This document shows positions 11,414 to 20,476 of a stretch of 64,000 nt of DNA, piece by piece. The notes below the pieces were generated by a model. That model was not told the origin of the DNA. It made no database searches and worked only from the letters and a program-made list of their open reading frames with translations. The DNA is taken from assembly GCF_028009165.1 (NCBI RefSeq), contig NC_079244.1, forward strand, positions 3,968,001 to 4,032,000, read 5' to 3'. The translations under genes and the position numbers were made by a program. Each line of letters starts with the position of its first letter. The first letter of the stretch is position 1. Source of the DNA: Akanthomyces muscarius. Lineage: Eukaryota; Ascomycota; Sordariomycetes; Hypocreales; Cordycipitaceae.

Positions 11414-11877
11414 ATGTCTTCGCAGTACGCTTCGCACGGTCGCGGCGGCGCGGGCAACATGTCCGACGTCAAGTCCTCGCCCAAGCTTCAGCCCTCCGAC
11501 CTGCAGACCCCGACGCTCAAAAAGCCCATTGTCACGACTGGCCGCGGCGGCACAGGTAACATGGCCAAGAACGAGGATCCCGTCGAAACTCGTTTGCGCC
11601 AAGACGTTAGACCGTGAGTCGCAACTACCGCTGCTTCAAGATCCAGCGCACCAAAGCACTCTATTTACTGACCTACCTTCCTTGCTACAGTGTTCCCCGT
11701 CGCTACAGCAGTGGCGCTCAGCACGCAGGTCGCGGCGGCGCTGGCAACGTTTTCAAGGACGACACCGAAGAATTGACCCGCACTACGAGCCGCGAGCAAG
11801 CTGTTGCCGACGATACAGAGCGCCCCGAGACGCCATCCAAGCTTCGAAAGGGCTGGCCCTTCGGCAAGAAGGCTTAA
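11414..11877 (+). CDS. GRGGxGN-repeat protein (DUF3602 / yeast Par32-like)
   Basis: A 128-residue, mostly polar protein from two exons (11414..11613, 11691..11877; junction RQDVRPVPRRYSSG). It carries three copies of a glycine motif: GRGGAGNM (residues about 9-16), GRGGTGNM (about 43-50) and GRGGAGNV (about 78-85). The motif defines a fungal family of small proteins; yeast Par32/Amu1, which has repeats of this kind, is a TORC1-dependent inhibitor of ammonium transporters Mep1 and Mep3. Whether this protein does the same is inference from motif similarity. The C-terminus is basic (KLRKGWPFGKKA). Several Ser/Thr-Pro sites around the repeats suggest phosphorylation. No membrane segment is present. 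The start is the ATG directly preceding the first repeat. Confidence 0.8.
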
Positions 11878-12350
11878 ATGACTGCACTTCGCTAGCCATG
11901 ATAGTGCCGATGAACATTGGTCGCGCTCGTTGGTTGTTAGTGCCGTTAATTACCGCCGGCCATTCTTGGTCCTTGTCAACGGCGCAGACGAGTTGGGACC
12001 ATTTTTCTGGGCGGCGTTTTGACAACTTGGTCATAATTCCAAACAATGTCCCAGCCGTGTAGCGGCTTGCACCCACGACTGCAAACGCATGTAACTGAGC
12101 ATAAAAAAGAGAGCATATATTGCAAGGTGGCCTGCATTGGCACATGAGCTATCTCCAGCTGCGTGCAGAGTGATGTATAATAGTCTTAATCTACTCAATT
12201 TCTTTCTATTCTACATCATACTATGCAGGAATACGCCCTAACAAGCTTAATATGACAAGGAATACAAAACTTTTGAAAACGCTTAAAAATGGGTTCTACC
12301 GAGCCTCTCCGATTAGATCCATTGATATAAGGATTTTCTGATGGTGTGTC
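11878..12350. other. Convergent 3' intergenic, nothing recognised
   Basis: About 0.47 kb between convergent genes, AT-rich toward 12180-12310, where 3' processing signals for both genes are expected. No gene seen. Confidence 0.55.
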
Positions 12351-13633
12351 TTACTCCTTAGTAAGACGGTGAATCTCTTCGAAAAAGTGTTTCAGGTTAT
12401 CAGGGTTGACACCAGGAGTGATGCCTATATGCAAGATCAGTCTGTTGCCCAAGACCAGAGCAGAGGAATGCTGCTTACCGTGTCCCAGATTGGCGATCCA
12501 GCCCTTCTTTTTACCGCTCCAGAAGCCGTCCACAGTGCGCTGGACAGCCTCAGTAATTTCGCCCTTCGTGCCATACAAAATGCCCGGATCAGCGTTGCCC
12601 TGAAAGACGACATTGCGGTCGCCGCGGATTTTCACAGCCTCAGCAGGATCATGCAGCCAGTCAAGACCGACAACGTTGTAACCCAGGTTGCATGCCTTGT
12701 CCAAGGCATGGTAAGCGCCTTTAGGGAATACAGTCATGGGAACAGGCTCAAGGCCGAGGCTCTTGAGCTTACCAGGCAGCTTCTGTGCAATGTGCGCAAG
12801 GTATGGCTCTGAGAACTTGCTGAAAGAATCCGGTCCAAGTTCTCCGGCCCACGAGTCAAATACCATGACAACTTGAGCACCTGCCTTGACCTGCAGAGCT
12901 AGATGGTCCACGCAGATATCCGAAATTTTGGCCAAAAGCTTCTTAGTCGCCTCAGGGTACCTGTAGATCCATGTTTTGCTCTGTGCAAAGAGTTTGGTAC
13001 CACCGCCCTCGACCATGTAGCAAAAAAGCGTCCACGGCGCACCGCAGAAGCCAATCAAGGGCACACGACCCTTGAGCTTTTGACGTGTAAGTGTAATGGC
13101 TTTATAGACATAGCCGAGCTCCTCAGCGACGTCAACGTTGCGCTCCATGACCATGCCGTATTGCTCGTCCTCGGGAGACTTGAGAGGCTCCGGGAAATGC
13201 GGACCCTTCTTATCTACCATCTCGACTGTCATTCCCATGGCCTGCGGTATAACCAAAATATCGGAAAATATGATAGCGGCGTCGATGAGTCCGGCGTAAC
13301 GGTCGATCGGTTGAAGGGTCAGGTTCGAGGCTACCTCGGGATCACGACAGCATTCGAAAAAGTCGCGACCACCCTTTTCTTCATGGTATTCGGGAAGATA
13401 GCGACCGGCTTTAGACTCAATGTCAGACTCAATGTTTAGTATTGCGGCGCCTTTTTCCTCTTACCTTGTCGCATCACCCACATAGGTGGACGCTCGACAA
13501 CCTCGCCTAATCGAAGAGACGTTGTTAGCCTAAGCACCGCTCACTCGAGATGATAACCTAAGGCATGCAAGAACATACCGCGTGCTGCACGAAGCAGTAA
13601 GTCGTTCTTCAATGGCTCGAAATTGTGTTCCAT
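12351..13633 (-). CDS. HEM12: Uroporphyrinogen decarboxylase (heme biosynthesis)
   Basis: Converts uroporphyrinogen III to coproporphyrinogen III in the cytosol (EC 4.1.1.37). Four exons: 13579..13633, 13465..13506, 12479..13408, 12351..12424; 366 residues, normal for the family. The start MEHNFEPLKNDLLLRAARGE leads into [21 protein letters not shown] (the conserved [10 protein letters not shown] at residues 31-40). Later come FSDILVIPQAMGM, FCGAPWTLFCYMVEGG, VMVFDSWAGELGP, VVGLDWLHDP and VFQGNADPGILYG, all UROD hallmarks. Intron 3 (12425..12478, 54 nt) is stop-free and a multiple of three, so an unspliced reading looks like a normal protein with an 18-residue insert after NLGHG; the spliced form restores NLGHGITPGVNP. 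The gene is divergent from EMC6. Confidence 0.96.
13414..13437. repeat. 12-bp tandem repeat inside UROD intron 2
   Basis: Two adjacent near-identical copies of the 12-mer GACTCAATGTCA (top strand), just upstream of the intron 2 acceptor. It has no coding effect and probably arose by local slippage. Confidence 0.7.
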
Positions 13634-14041
13634 TCTGTCAATCCAATGCAGAATCATGCATGTGAATGGTTTCTCAAGTCTTCCCCGCGATAAACAGTGG
13701 AGGGGTAGTAGAGCTTCGCCCGAGGGTACGTACCTCTTTGGTGTCGGAGCATGTTCGGCCCGGGGCGCACGCAGCCACACCAGAGGCAGCAATTGCACTG
13801 GACAGGCGCGCCGACACGTCGCTGAGCAGCGCATGCTCCCAAGCTATCTAGTACCTACCTGGATTCAAGTACTCCTTTGCGAACGACAACTCATCTACGA
13901 CAACTCATCTACGACAACTCATCTACGACAACTTGATCAACGGAACCCATCGTCAGCCAGCGCACGGTCGCATACACGACGACCGCTAAAAACCTCCGAT
14001 TCACCATCGAATAAAAGAAGTAAAGGTAGCTACGCGCCAAA
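13634..14041. other. Divergent promoter region, HEM12 / EMC6
   Basis: About 0.4 kb between the divergent starts. It holds a TACCTACC stretch (about 13851-13858) and a triplicated 14-mer (listed separately). The start-side antisense reading of HEM12 exon 1 continues through here, but MEHNFEPL is the family start. Confidence 0.6.
13884..13933. repeat. 14-bp tandem repeat, 3.5 copies
   Basis: The unit CGACAACTCATCTA occurs three times without mismatch (13884-13897, 13898-13911, 13912-13925) plus a partial copy. It sits about 110-160 bp upstream of the EMC6 start, in its promoter or 5' UTR. Confidence 0.95.
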
Positions 14042-14461
14042 ATGTCAGAGCGAGAATACCAAATCAACCCATTGGTCCAAGAGTCCATGATTCACAATGG
14101 CAGAGTAAGCACCCAATCCCCGTCTCGCCCTCGGATCTTGCATGAGCTGATGCGTAATTGCTATTCATAGATTCTTTCGAATTTCCAGAGCATAACTGCG
14201 CCCCTCTTTGGCGTAACCGCTGGCGTGCTTGGCCTCGAATCATATACTGGCTTCCTTCTCTACTTCGTGCTCTCCATTATTGCGACCGTCATGTTTTATG
14301 CCATTCAAATAGCACCCTCGTCGCTTGCCGCTGGAAAGACACCTTTCGATGCCAGCCGATACTATTACGGCGCAGCAAGCTTCTGGACCGGCGGCATATT
14401 CAACGGGCTATCAGGTTTCATTCTGACATGGACGCTCTTTTATGGCTTGGTACAAGCCTGA
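14042..14461 (+). CDS. EMC6: ER membrane complex subunit 6
   Basis: A small core subunit of the ER membrane protein complex, which inserts tail-anchored and polytopic proteins into the ER membrane. Two exons (14042..14104, 14171..14461) give 117 residues, the usual size. The N-terminus MSEREYQINPLVQESMIHNGR is joined in frame to ILSNFQSITAPLFGVTAGVLG. Three hydrophobic helices follow: around GVTAGVLGLESYTGFLLYF, LSIIATVMFYAIQIAP and GLSGFILTWTLFYGLV. The conserved ASFWTGGIFNGLSGFILTW near the C-terminus is diagnostic. The 66-nt intron splits the gene right after codon 21. Confidence 0.93.
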
Positions 14462-14626
14462 TCTAAATGGACGGCCTCTCGAACTTGTCGCAACGACTAT
14501 CACAAAAAAGAATACAATAGAATTAAAATCCATCTCCAGAAAGAACCAGCGCGTTGACACTCATCCGCACACCTATTCACTCGAGCGCTATGCTAAGTAT
14601 ATGACGGAATAACCCCGACTGCAAAT

Positions 14627-17242
14627 TTAATCAACAATTTCAACCACTGTTCCAACGTGCCCTTCTAGACCCGATCTATCCCGTGAACCGCCTTCTAGTA
14701 AAATGACGCGCGAGCCCATTTCAATCCACTCTCGGGTATGTAGCAGCTCCAATGTCACCTCGGCAACGCTGCTGACCTGGGATCCTCTTGCTTCCATCAT
14801 TTCCACCTCCTCGTTCAAGCTAAACACCCCAAGCTCGTCCGTTGTAGTATCGCCAGACTCTTGGCTAGCGCCACCAAATGAAGGACAATGGATGTTTGAA
14901 ACGCGAGCAGCGGCCCGAATACTAGCGACATATACGTTTACCAGAGCACCAACAGCAAGTGTCTTGGAGTCGAACTTATTGAAAACGACCGTGAAACCGC
15001 TTGCAGCCTGCAACGAGAGACCAGTGTCTAACATGTGCTTCGACGGCACGGCTAGTACCATGCCTCTGCGAATGCGCGGCATGTCTCTAGGCGAAGCTTC
15101 TTTCACCTTGTCCAAGACAAGGCCAACGGATCCCGCCTGGCCACTTTCCAGAGTCCTTACCGGAAGTCGCAGATTTCTAATACTCACGACCTCAGCTCTG
15201 AGCCATTCACCGGCAATTTCTGAAGCTGAGACAGCATTTTTCATGGCGATTCTTGCCAATTCTGCTGAGGCAGGGTGAGAGATGGACAGGCCAAAGCTGC
15301 TTGGTGATGGACGATCCTCCGGACCAGATACTTTCCCCTCCTCATCTCCAGATGGAAATGGACCAACGACAATACTTTCCCCGACCGTCAAACTGCCAAA
15401 CCTGAGATGACCCGAAACAATTACACCGTTGTGCGCGTTTCCGATGTCGGCGGCCAAGCTGCCCTGAGGGATTGGTAGATTATAAGTATCGTCGACGTGA
15501 AAAAGCGACTTTGGCTGTTCGGGATTCAACACAGCGCCTACCAAGTCGTGTGATGTCGGCGGAGGAGGCACAGGCAAGCTTTCCAACAGTGCATGAACTA
15601 AGCCTATGCCAGAGCCAGTCATTGCGCTGGTGAGGACAATCGGTACAATCTTGGTCAAGTTGTTGGCCTCCTCCATTGCCTCGATAATTGGACTGACTTT
15701 TGATCTGTCGTTGGTGGGAATCTGAGCCAGCTCTTTGTGCTCTTTCTGATCAGGTTTCAGGATTTTTGGCACTCTTCCTGCGTCCTTTATCGCGCTAAGA
15801 ACCTTGATAAGAGTCTTTTGGAGACCAATCTTAGAGGCCAAGTCCATTTTCGTGACAACAACCGCCATTGGAACGTCCAACTTGAGAGACAGCGCGAGGT
15901 GTGCCTTGACGAGGTCGACGTGTGGTACTTCTATAGTAAGGTTTTGTTGGTCTGTGAGGACATTTGCGCCGGAGCTTTGCTCAGAATCATCCGCCGCTAT
16001 ACAGAGAATACTCCAATGCGGTGCCCAGTTCATGAGGCCCCGAAGAACAGTCCGTCGGTAACGAGGATGCCCACCAGAGTCTGACACGAACAAGAGTCTG
16101 CCGTCTTGCGCTTGGTCATGAATATCGATCCATGATTCGATATCTGGCCGAGAAAAATTGAGAATAGTACCGTCTTTGTACCCGACAAGTTCTTGTGCTA
16201 TAGAACTCGTTACACCGGAGACCATTTCGTGCCGGTGCTTCAAGAGGCTTAGTCTGCTTTTGCCTCTGCCATTATCAAGAGTTCCTGTAGAGAGAGTACC
16301 AAGCAAACTGGATTTTCCAGAAGTGGTAGGGCCCGTAAGAGTTACTCTCAACTGCGAGATGGTAGACCTGCCACGGCTGGCGGTTGCAAAGCTGTCCTGT
16401 CGCTGCCGCGTCCCAGGTACAGAACTGTGTGGCCCATGCGCGCAGTCAATTTCTGCAGCACCGTGCTTCAAGTATGGAGTGACCATGGCTTCTGCAACCC
16501 AGAGCTTGTCTTGCTTGTGTACTTGGCGAACGGCGGCGTCAGAGTTGTTGACGAGATCAACGGACTCCATCCATTCGCATTCACCAACAATAACCATGCG
16601 CATGATCTCGATTGTGCAGCCTAAGCTCGCCGCCATGATCCTCAGTGTCGTCAAACTCTCGTCCATCTCATCCTTTGTGAGCCCCACGAGCGTGCCGTCG
16701 TCCGATACACCGATCTCATACAAAGCACCCCCCGATTCCTCTAGGCCGGGAATCAAAGGTGCGAGTTGGACGGCGACATTGAGCTCTGCATTGTCATCGG
16801 GAAAACGTGGCACCACCAGTTCTTTGGATCTCGTCGCGTGATGCGGAGAAGACTGCTGCATTCTCCAGAGAAGTTGTGTGGTGAGATGCTGGAGGCGTTG
16901 TTGTCGAGGCTGGGGCGCGACAATGGGTGTTGCAGGACTCATTTTCCCCGAATTAGCAGATTGTGCCGTTCCAGCATTCGACTTCCTGCCTTTGATGCGT
17001 GTTGACATATATGTAAAGGCTCTCCTGGACCGCAAGAGAAGATGCAGTTTATATTCAGTAGGGCCTTCTTGGGGCTCAGCCTCCAATTTGGTTACACCGT
17101 AGTCTGAGAGCAAGTCATGCTTGGCGCGTCTCTGTTCTTTTAACGCATAACTTGAGACAGCCGACTTCGTGGGATCGGCCGGAGGAATCCAGGGTGACGA
17201 TACCTTGGGAGGATCCGGATCGTACGTGAATATGGACGCCAT
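14627..17242 (-). CDS. GTPBP1/GTPBP2-type translational GTPase
   Basis: A single-exon 871-residue GTPase of the GTPBP1/2 branch of elongation-factor-like proteins, which in animals act in translation and ribosome or mRNA quality control; the fungal role is less defined. The G1 P-loop GPTTSGKSS is near residue 303, a G2-like VTSSIAQELVGY follows, G3 DSGGHPRY is near 387 and G4 TKMD near 462. After the G domain come beta-barrel regions like EF-Tu domains 2 and 3 (VIVSGHLRFGSLTVGESIVVGP, then LELLHTREWIEMGSRVILLEGG). About 290 residues precede the G domain, longer than a minimal EF-Tu and typical of this branch. The start ATG opens MASIFTYDPDPPKVSSPWIPP. The gene ends 165 bp from the convergent EMC6. 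Confidence 0.88.
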   Translation of the reverse strand: MASIFTYDPDPPKVSSPWIPPADPTKSAVSSYALKEQRRAKHDLLSDYGVTKLEAEPQEGPTEYKLHLLLRSRRAFTYMSTRIKGRKSNAGTAQSANSGKMSPATPIVAPQPRQQRLQHLTTQLLWRMQQSSPHHATRSKELVVPRFPDDNAELNVAVQLAPLIPGLEESGGALYEIGVSDDGTLVGLTKDEMDESLTTLRIMAASLGCTIEIMRMVIVGECEWMESVDLVNNSDAAVRQVHKQDKLWVAEAMVTPYLKHGAAEIDCAHGPHSSVPGTRQRQDSFATASRGRSTISQLRVTLTGPTTSGKSSLLGTLSTGTLDNGRGKSRLSLLKHRHEMVSGVTSSIAQELVGYKDGTILNFSRPDIESWIDIHDQAQDGRLLFVSDSGGHPRYRRTVLRGLMNWAPHWSILCIAADDSEQSSGANVLTDQQNLTIEVPHVDLVKAHLALSLKLDVPMAVVVTKMDLASKIGLQKTLIKVLSAIKDAGRVPKILKPDQKEHKELAQIPTNDRSKVSPIIEAMEEANNLTKIVPIVLTSAMTGSGIGLVHALLESLPVPPPPTSHDLVGAVLNPEQPKSLFHVDDTYNLPIPQGSLAADIGNAHNGVIVSGHLRFGSLTVGESIVVGPFPSGDEEGKVSGPEDRPSPSSFGLSISHPASAELARIAMKNAVSASEIAGEWLRAEVVSIRNLRLPVRTLESGQAGSVGLVLDKVKEASPRDMPRIRRGMVLAVPSKHMLDTGLSLQAASGFTVVFNKFDSKTLAVGALVNVYVASIRAAARVSNIHCPSFGGASQESGDTTTDELGVFSLNEEVEMMEARGSQVSSVAEVTLELLHTREWIEMGSRVILLEGGSRDRSGLEGHVGTVVEIVD

Positions 17243-18308
17243 GATGTTTTACTAGCCGGCCTCTCTGTCACAGGCCGCTATGGGGGCTCCGATATAAATT
17301 CTCTTTCTTATGTAGACCGATACAGATGTAATCTGGCGAATCGCTTAGCGCATCGTCCGTGTTGTGTGCTGTGTTTGTAGAGGATGACGCTGTGGACTCA
17401 TTATGCCAGTTGAGCTGACAGGAGAGACGGCCGTTTGGGGGACAAGAAATTGAGATGTAGTGAGTGTGTAGTAGCGAATTATCCGACTTCTGAGCGAGGC
17501 CAACGGTTTCTCACGGCCGTGGATGCCGCAGGATAATGTGCAGCTTCTGGTGCTCAATGTACTACACGCAAGCAGTGACACATCACCGAGGACTAAAGTG
17601 TGAGTAATAGGCAATGCTCTGAGCATCCGATTCATAGGTCGGCATGTCATTGGCCACATGCCAGCGACCTCGCTCCTGTAACAGTAAGCCCAGTAGTCTT
17701 GTGGGGTCTCACTGGTCGGCACGTAGTTACAGTGGGTGTAACCCCCTAGCTGCCCCCAGTTGCCAGCTTGCCAGTGCCCTTCCCTTGGCGCGCCGACTCT
17801 TTAATTTAGGTGGGCAACCGCTTAAGTTAGTTACCAGGCTGCCAACTGCCAACTGCAGGTACCGCCAAGCTCGCTGGTTGGTTGTATCAGGCCATGCGTG
17901 AGATTACAAACACCTCTGCAAATCTGGTGCCCGTCATTGCACTTCTTCTGTGAAAGAAGAGGTCTGTTCTAAATCGCTGCCTACCGACGAATTAAGTATG
18001 CGTCGGCTGGAAAGGAGGCTGTGTCCGCAAAGGTAGGTAGGTACCTAGAGATCTCCTGTAACCTCTTGTAGTGCTGTTTATAGCACACTTGCCCCACTAT
18101 TGGCCACAGCCCAAGCCATAAACTTGGTACCTACCTAGGCGCCTGACACGCTGGTCGTGCACTGCCGTAACCAAACTAAGCCTCCTTGCCACCTGCGACC
18201 TTTTGTCATCTCCTGCAATAGTCTCTTTTTCACTTTCTGCTTTACCTGTCTGGACCGTATCCCTCATTCCACAATCGACCGAATAACATAGCGAACGAAT
18301 ACCGCAAT
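17243..18308. other. Divergent promoter region, GTPase / SEC9
   Basis: About 1.07 kb between divergent starts. Two TACCTA/TAGGTA clusters lie in it (18031-18047 and 18126-18139). The last 120 bp before SEC9 are pyrimidine-rich. No gene seen. Confidence 0.55.
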
Positions 18309-19651
18309 ATGAAGAAGTTTGGCTTTGGCAAGAAGGGCGGCGACGATGGTGACGACGCTAGTCGCAATGCCCTCTTTGGTGGTCGCAAGAAGGGATCGAC
18401 TGGGGCTGCTCAATCGGAGAATCCGTACGCACAGCACGCAGCTCAAGGCGCGACTGATCCGTATGCTGATTCAGCGAAGTATGCGAATGTAACACCATAT
18501 CAGCAGGCCCGATCCCAGCTCGGTGGTGGTGGCGGTGCGCCAGGCGGTACGCCCGGCGCGGGACAGCAGGATCCCTCAGGTCGTGCTGGTGGTTACGGCG
18601 GATATAGTTCCGAAAAGTACGGATCTGGAGGCGGCTATGGCTCAAACAGATACGAGAGCAACGCCGGGCCGGACCGATATGGCGCCTCTACCGCCGGTGC
18701 TAGAGGCCCCGGTGGCTATGGAGGCTTTGGACGGAACGACAAGGAAGAGCAAGACAGCAACAGAGATGCTCTTCTAAGCGGCGCTCAAGAAAGATATGCC
18801 CAGAAGCAGCAAACAACAACAAGCAGTAGCGGCTATGGCCAAGGTGACCCGTCTACTGCTTCGCAAGATAGCTATGGGGGCTACGGTGACCAGCGAGAAT
18901 TGACTGCAGAAGAACAAGACGAAGCCGAAACGCAAGCAATTCTCTCTGAAAAACGTCAAGTCCAGCAAGAAAGTTCCGCATCAGTTTCACGCTCAGTGCA
19001 GATGGCGAGACAAGCGAACGACGTTGGCCGCGCTACGCTCGCGCGCCTCGGAGCCCAGGGCGAACGACTACACAACACCGAGAAGAACCTGGACCTTGCT
19101 GCCAATCAGAATAAGATTGCGCAAGACAGAGCGGCAGAATTGAAAACTCTCAACAGAAGCATGTTTGCAGTTCACGTGTCTAACCCATTTACGTCCAAGC
19201 AACGCCAGCAAAAGGCAGATGACGATGTCCTGAACCGTCACCGATCCGAGCGTGATCAAAGAGAGACTACTCGCCGTGAGGGTTTCTCCGCGAACCAGCG
19301 CATGGAGTCTAACTTCCGTGACATCAACACAGCCGGTGTTGCCAGGCCTCAGCAGCGCACCAAGAAAGACTACGGCAAATTTAACCTGGAAGATGAAGAA
19401 GGGGCTGATGAGCTTGAGGATCAGATCGACGATGGCATCACTGAGCTCGAGGGCCAAGTTTCAATGATGAACATGGTCAGCCGTGCGATTGGAAAGGAAG
19501 TCAACTCGCAGAACAATCAGATCGACAGAATTATGACGAAGGTTGGTGTTTTTGATACACTCTTAGCCACTTTACTAACTGTTGATTACAGAGCGACGCC
19601 GTGGATGATGCTACTCGCATGAACCGTGAGAGATTGGCCCGTATCAAATAA
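18309..19651 (+). CDS. SEC9: Sec9-type t-SNARE (SNAP-25 family)
   Basis: The plasma-membrane Qbc-SNARE that pairs with Sso syntaxins and Snc synaptobrevin for exocytic vesicle fusion, central to hyphal growth. Two exons (18309..19541, 19592..19651) give 430 residues. The N-terminal ~190 residues are Gly/Tyr/Ser/Gln-rich and disordered. The first SNARE motif (about 200-285) includes EEQDEAETQAILSEK and RQANDVGRATLARLG. The second is at the C-terminus (EGADELEDQIDDGITELEGQ, SRAIGKEVNSQNNQIDRIM), completed by exon 2 (TKSDAVDDATRMNRERLARIK). There is no transmembrane segment or Cys palmitoylation cluster, as in yeast Sec9. If the 50-nt intron (TTTACTAACTG branch) is not spliced, the second SNARE helix is lost. 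Confidence 0.93.
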
Positions 19652-20476
19652 ACGGAGTCATGCGAGCTTAGCTAAACAGTCATTCGTTGCACCGGTGTGC
19701 CAGATCTTACTATGTTGTGCTCCCAGCTCAAGTCCAGCACTGTATCCTGCTAGCATAGATCCTAGCGCGACATCGGTTTCTTGATTTCAGACCTGATTCT
19801 GCGCTATTCTGTAAAGATGGAGAGTTACTTACGATATGAACCTGGATAATAAAAATGCTCAGTAATGCCCTCATGAGATACTCTGTTCGTTTGTAATCTA
19901 CTGTCAGTTTACGCCAATTTGAATCAGCAAGTCATCGCCTACAGCACCATATAGCGCTTTCAGGACATCGTCAAGAGCAACAAATGCACCGCAAAGCCGC
20001 CTCTGTAAAAGGCTTCCGGGCCTTACCTGGGCATTGACCCTCACACAAGTTTGTTCATGTGGCCTCTGTTATGGGAACATTGATTTGAACAGCGCGCGTT
20101 CTGCCGCATATTGGGATACATTCATTAGCAGGGATACGTCGAGTACAATTAGAGGATCTGAATCATCATACAACTGAATAAGCTTGCTGTGCCAATTACT
20201 GCTTATTCGGCTTTTGCTTCATCTGAACGCAGAATGTGTCAGAAAGATAAGGCCGATATAGTATTTACTTTGATGAAAGAGGATCTACAAAATAAGTGAG
20301 AACAGATGTGGTTTTTGTATATTGAGCAGTACAAGAGACTGATGTTAATAAGAAAAATAAAAGAAAGAATTAATGTAAAGAAGATTAGAAGAACTGTGTT
20401 AAAGTGGCGTATTTTGGTGTCGCCCAGTCCATGGACCCATTAAAAATTCTCGATTGACCTGGCACGCCTAGTTCTC
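19652..20476. other. Intergenic, SEC9 to helicase
   Basis: About 0.82 kb, AT-rich between about 20150 and 20400, including an A-rich stretch at 20340-20390. No open frame of interest and no repeat array. Confidence 0.55.

Noticed and set aside
13541..13834. N-terminal extension of UROD
   Set aside because: An antisense continuation upstream of MEHNFEPL is not conserved in the family; the upstream Mets are probably non-coding.
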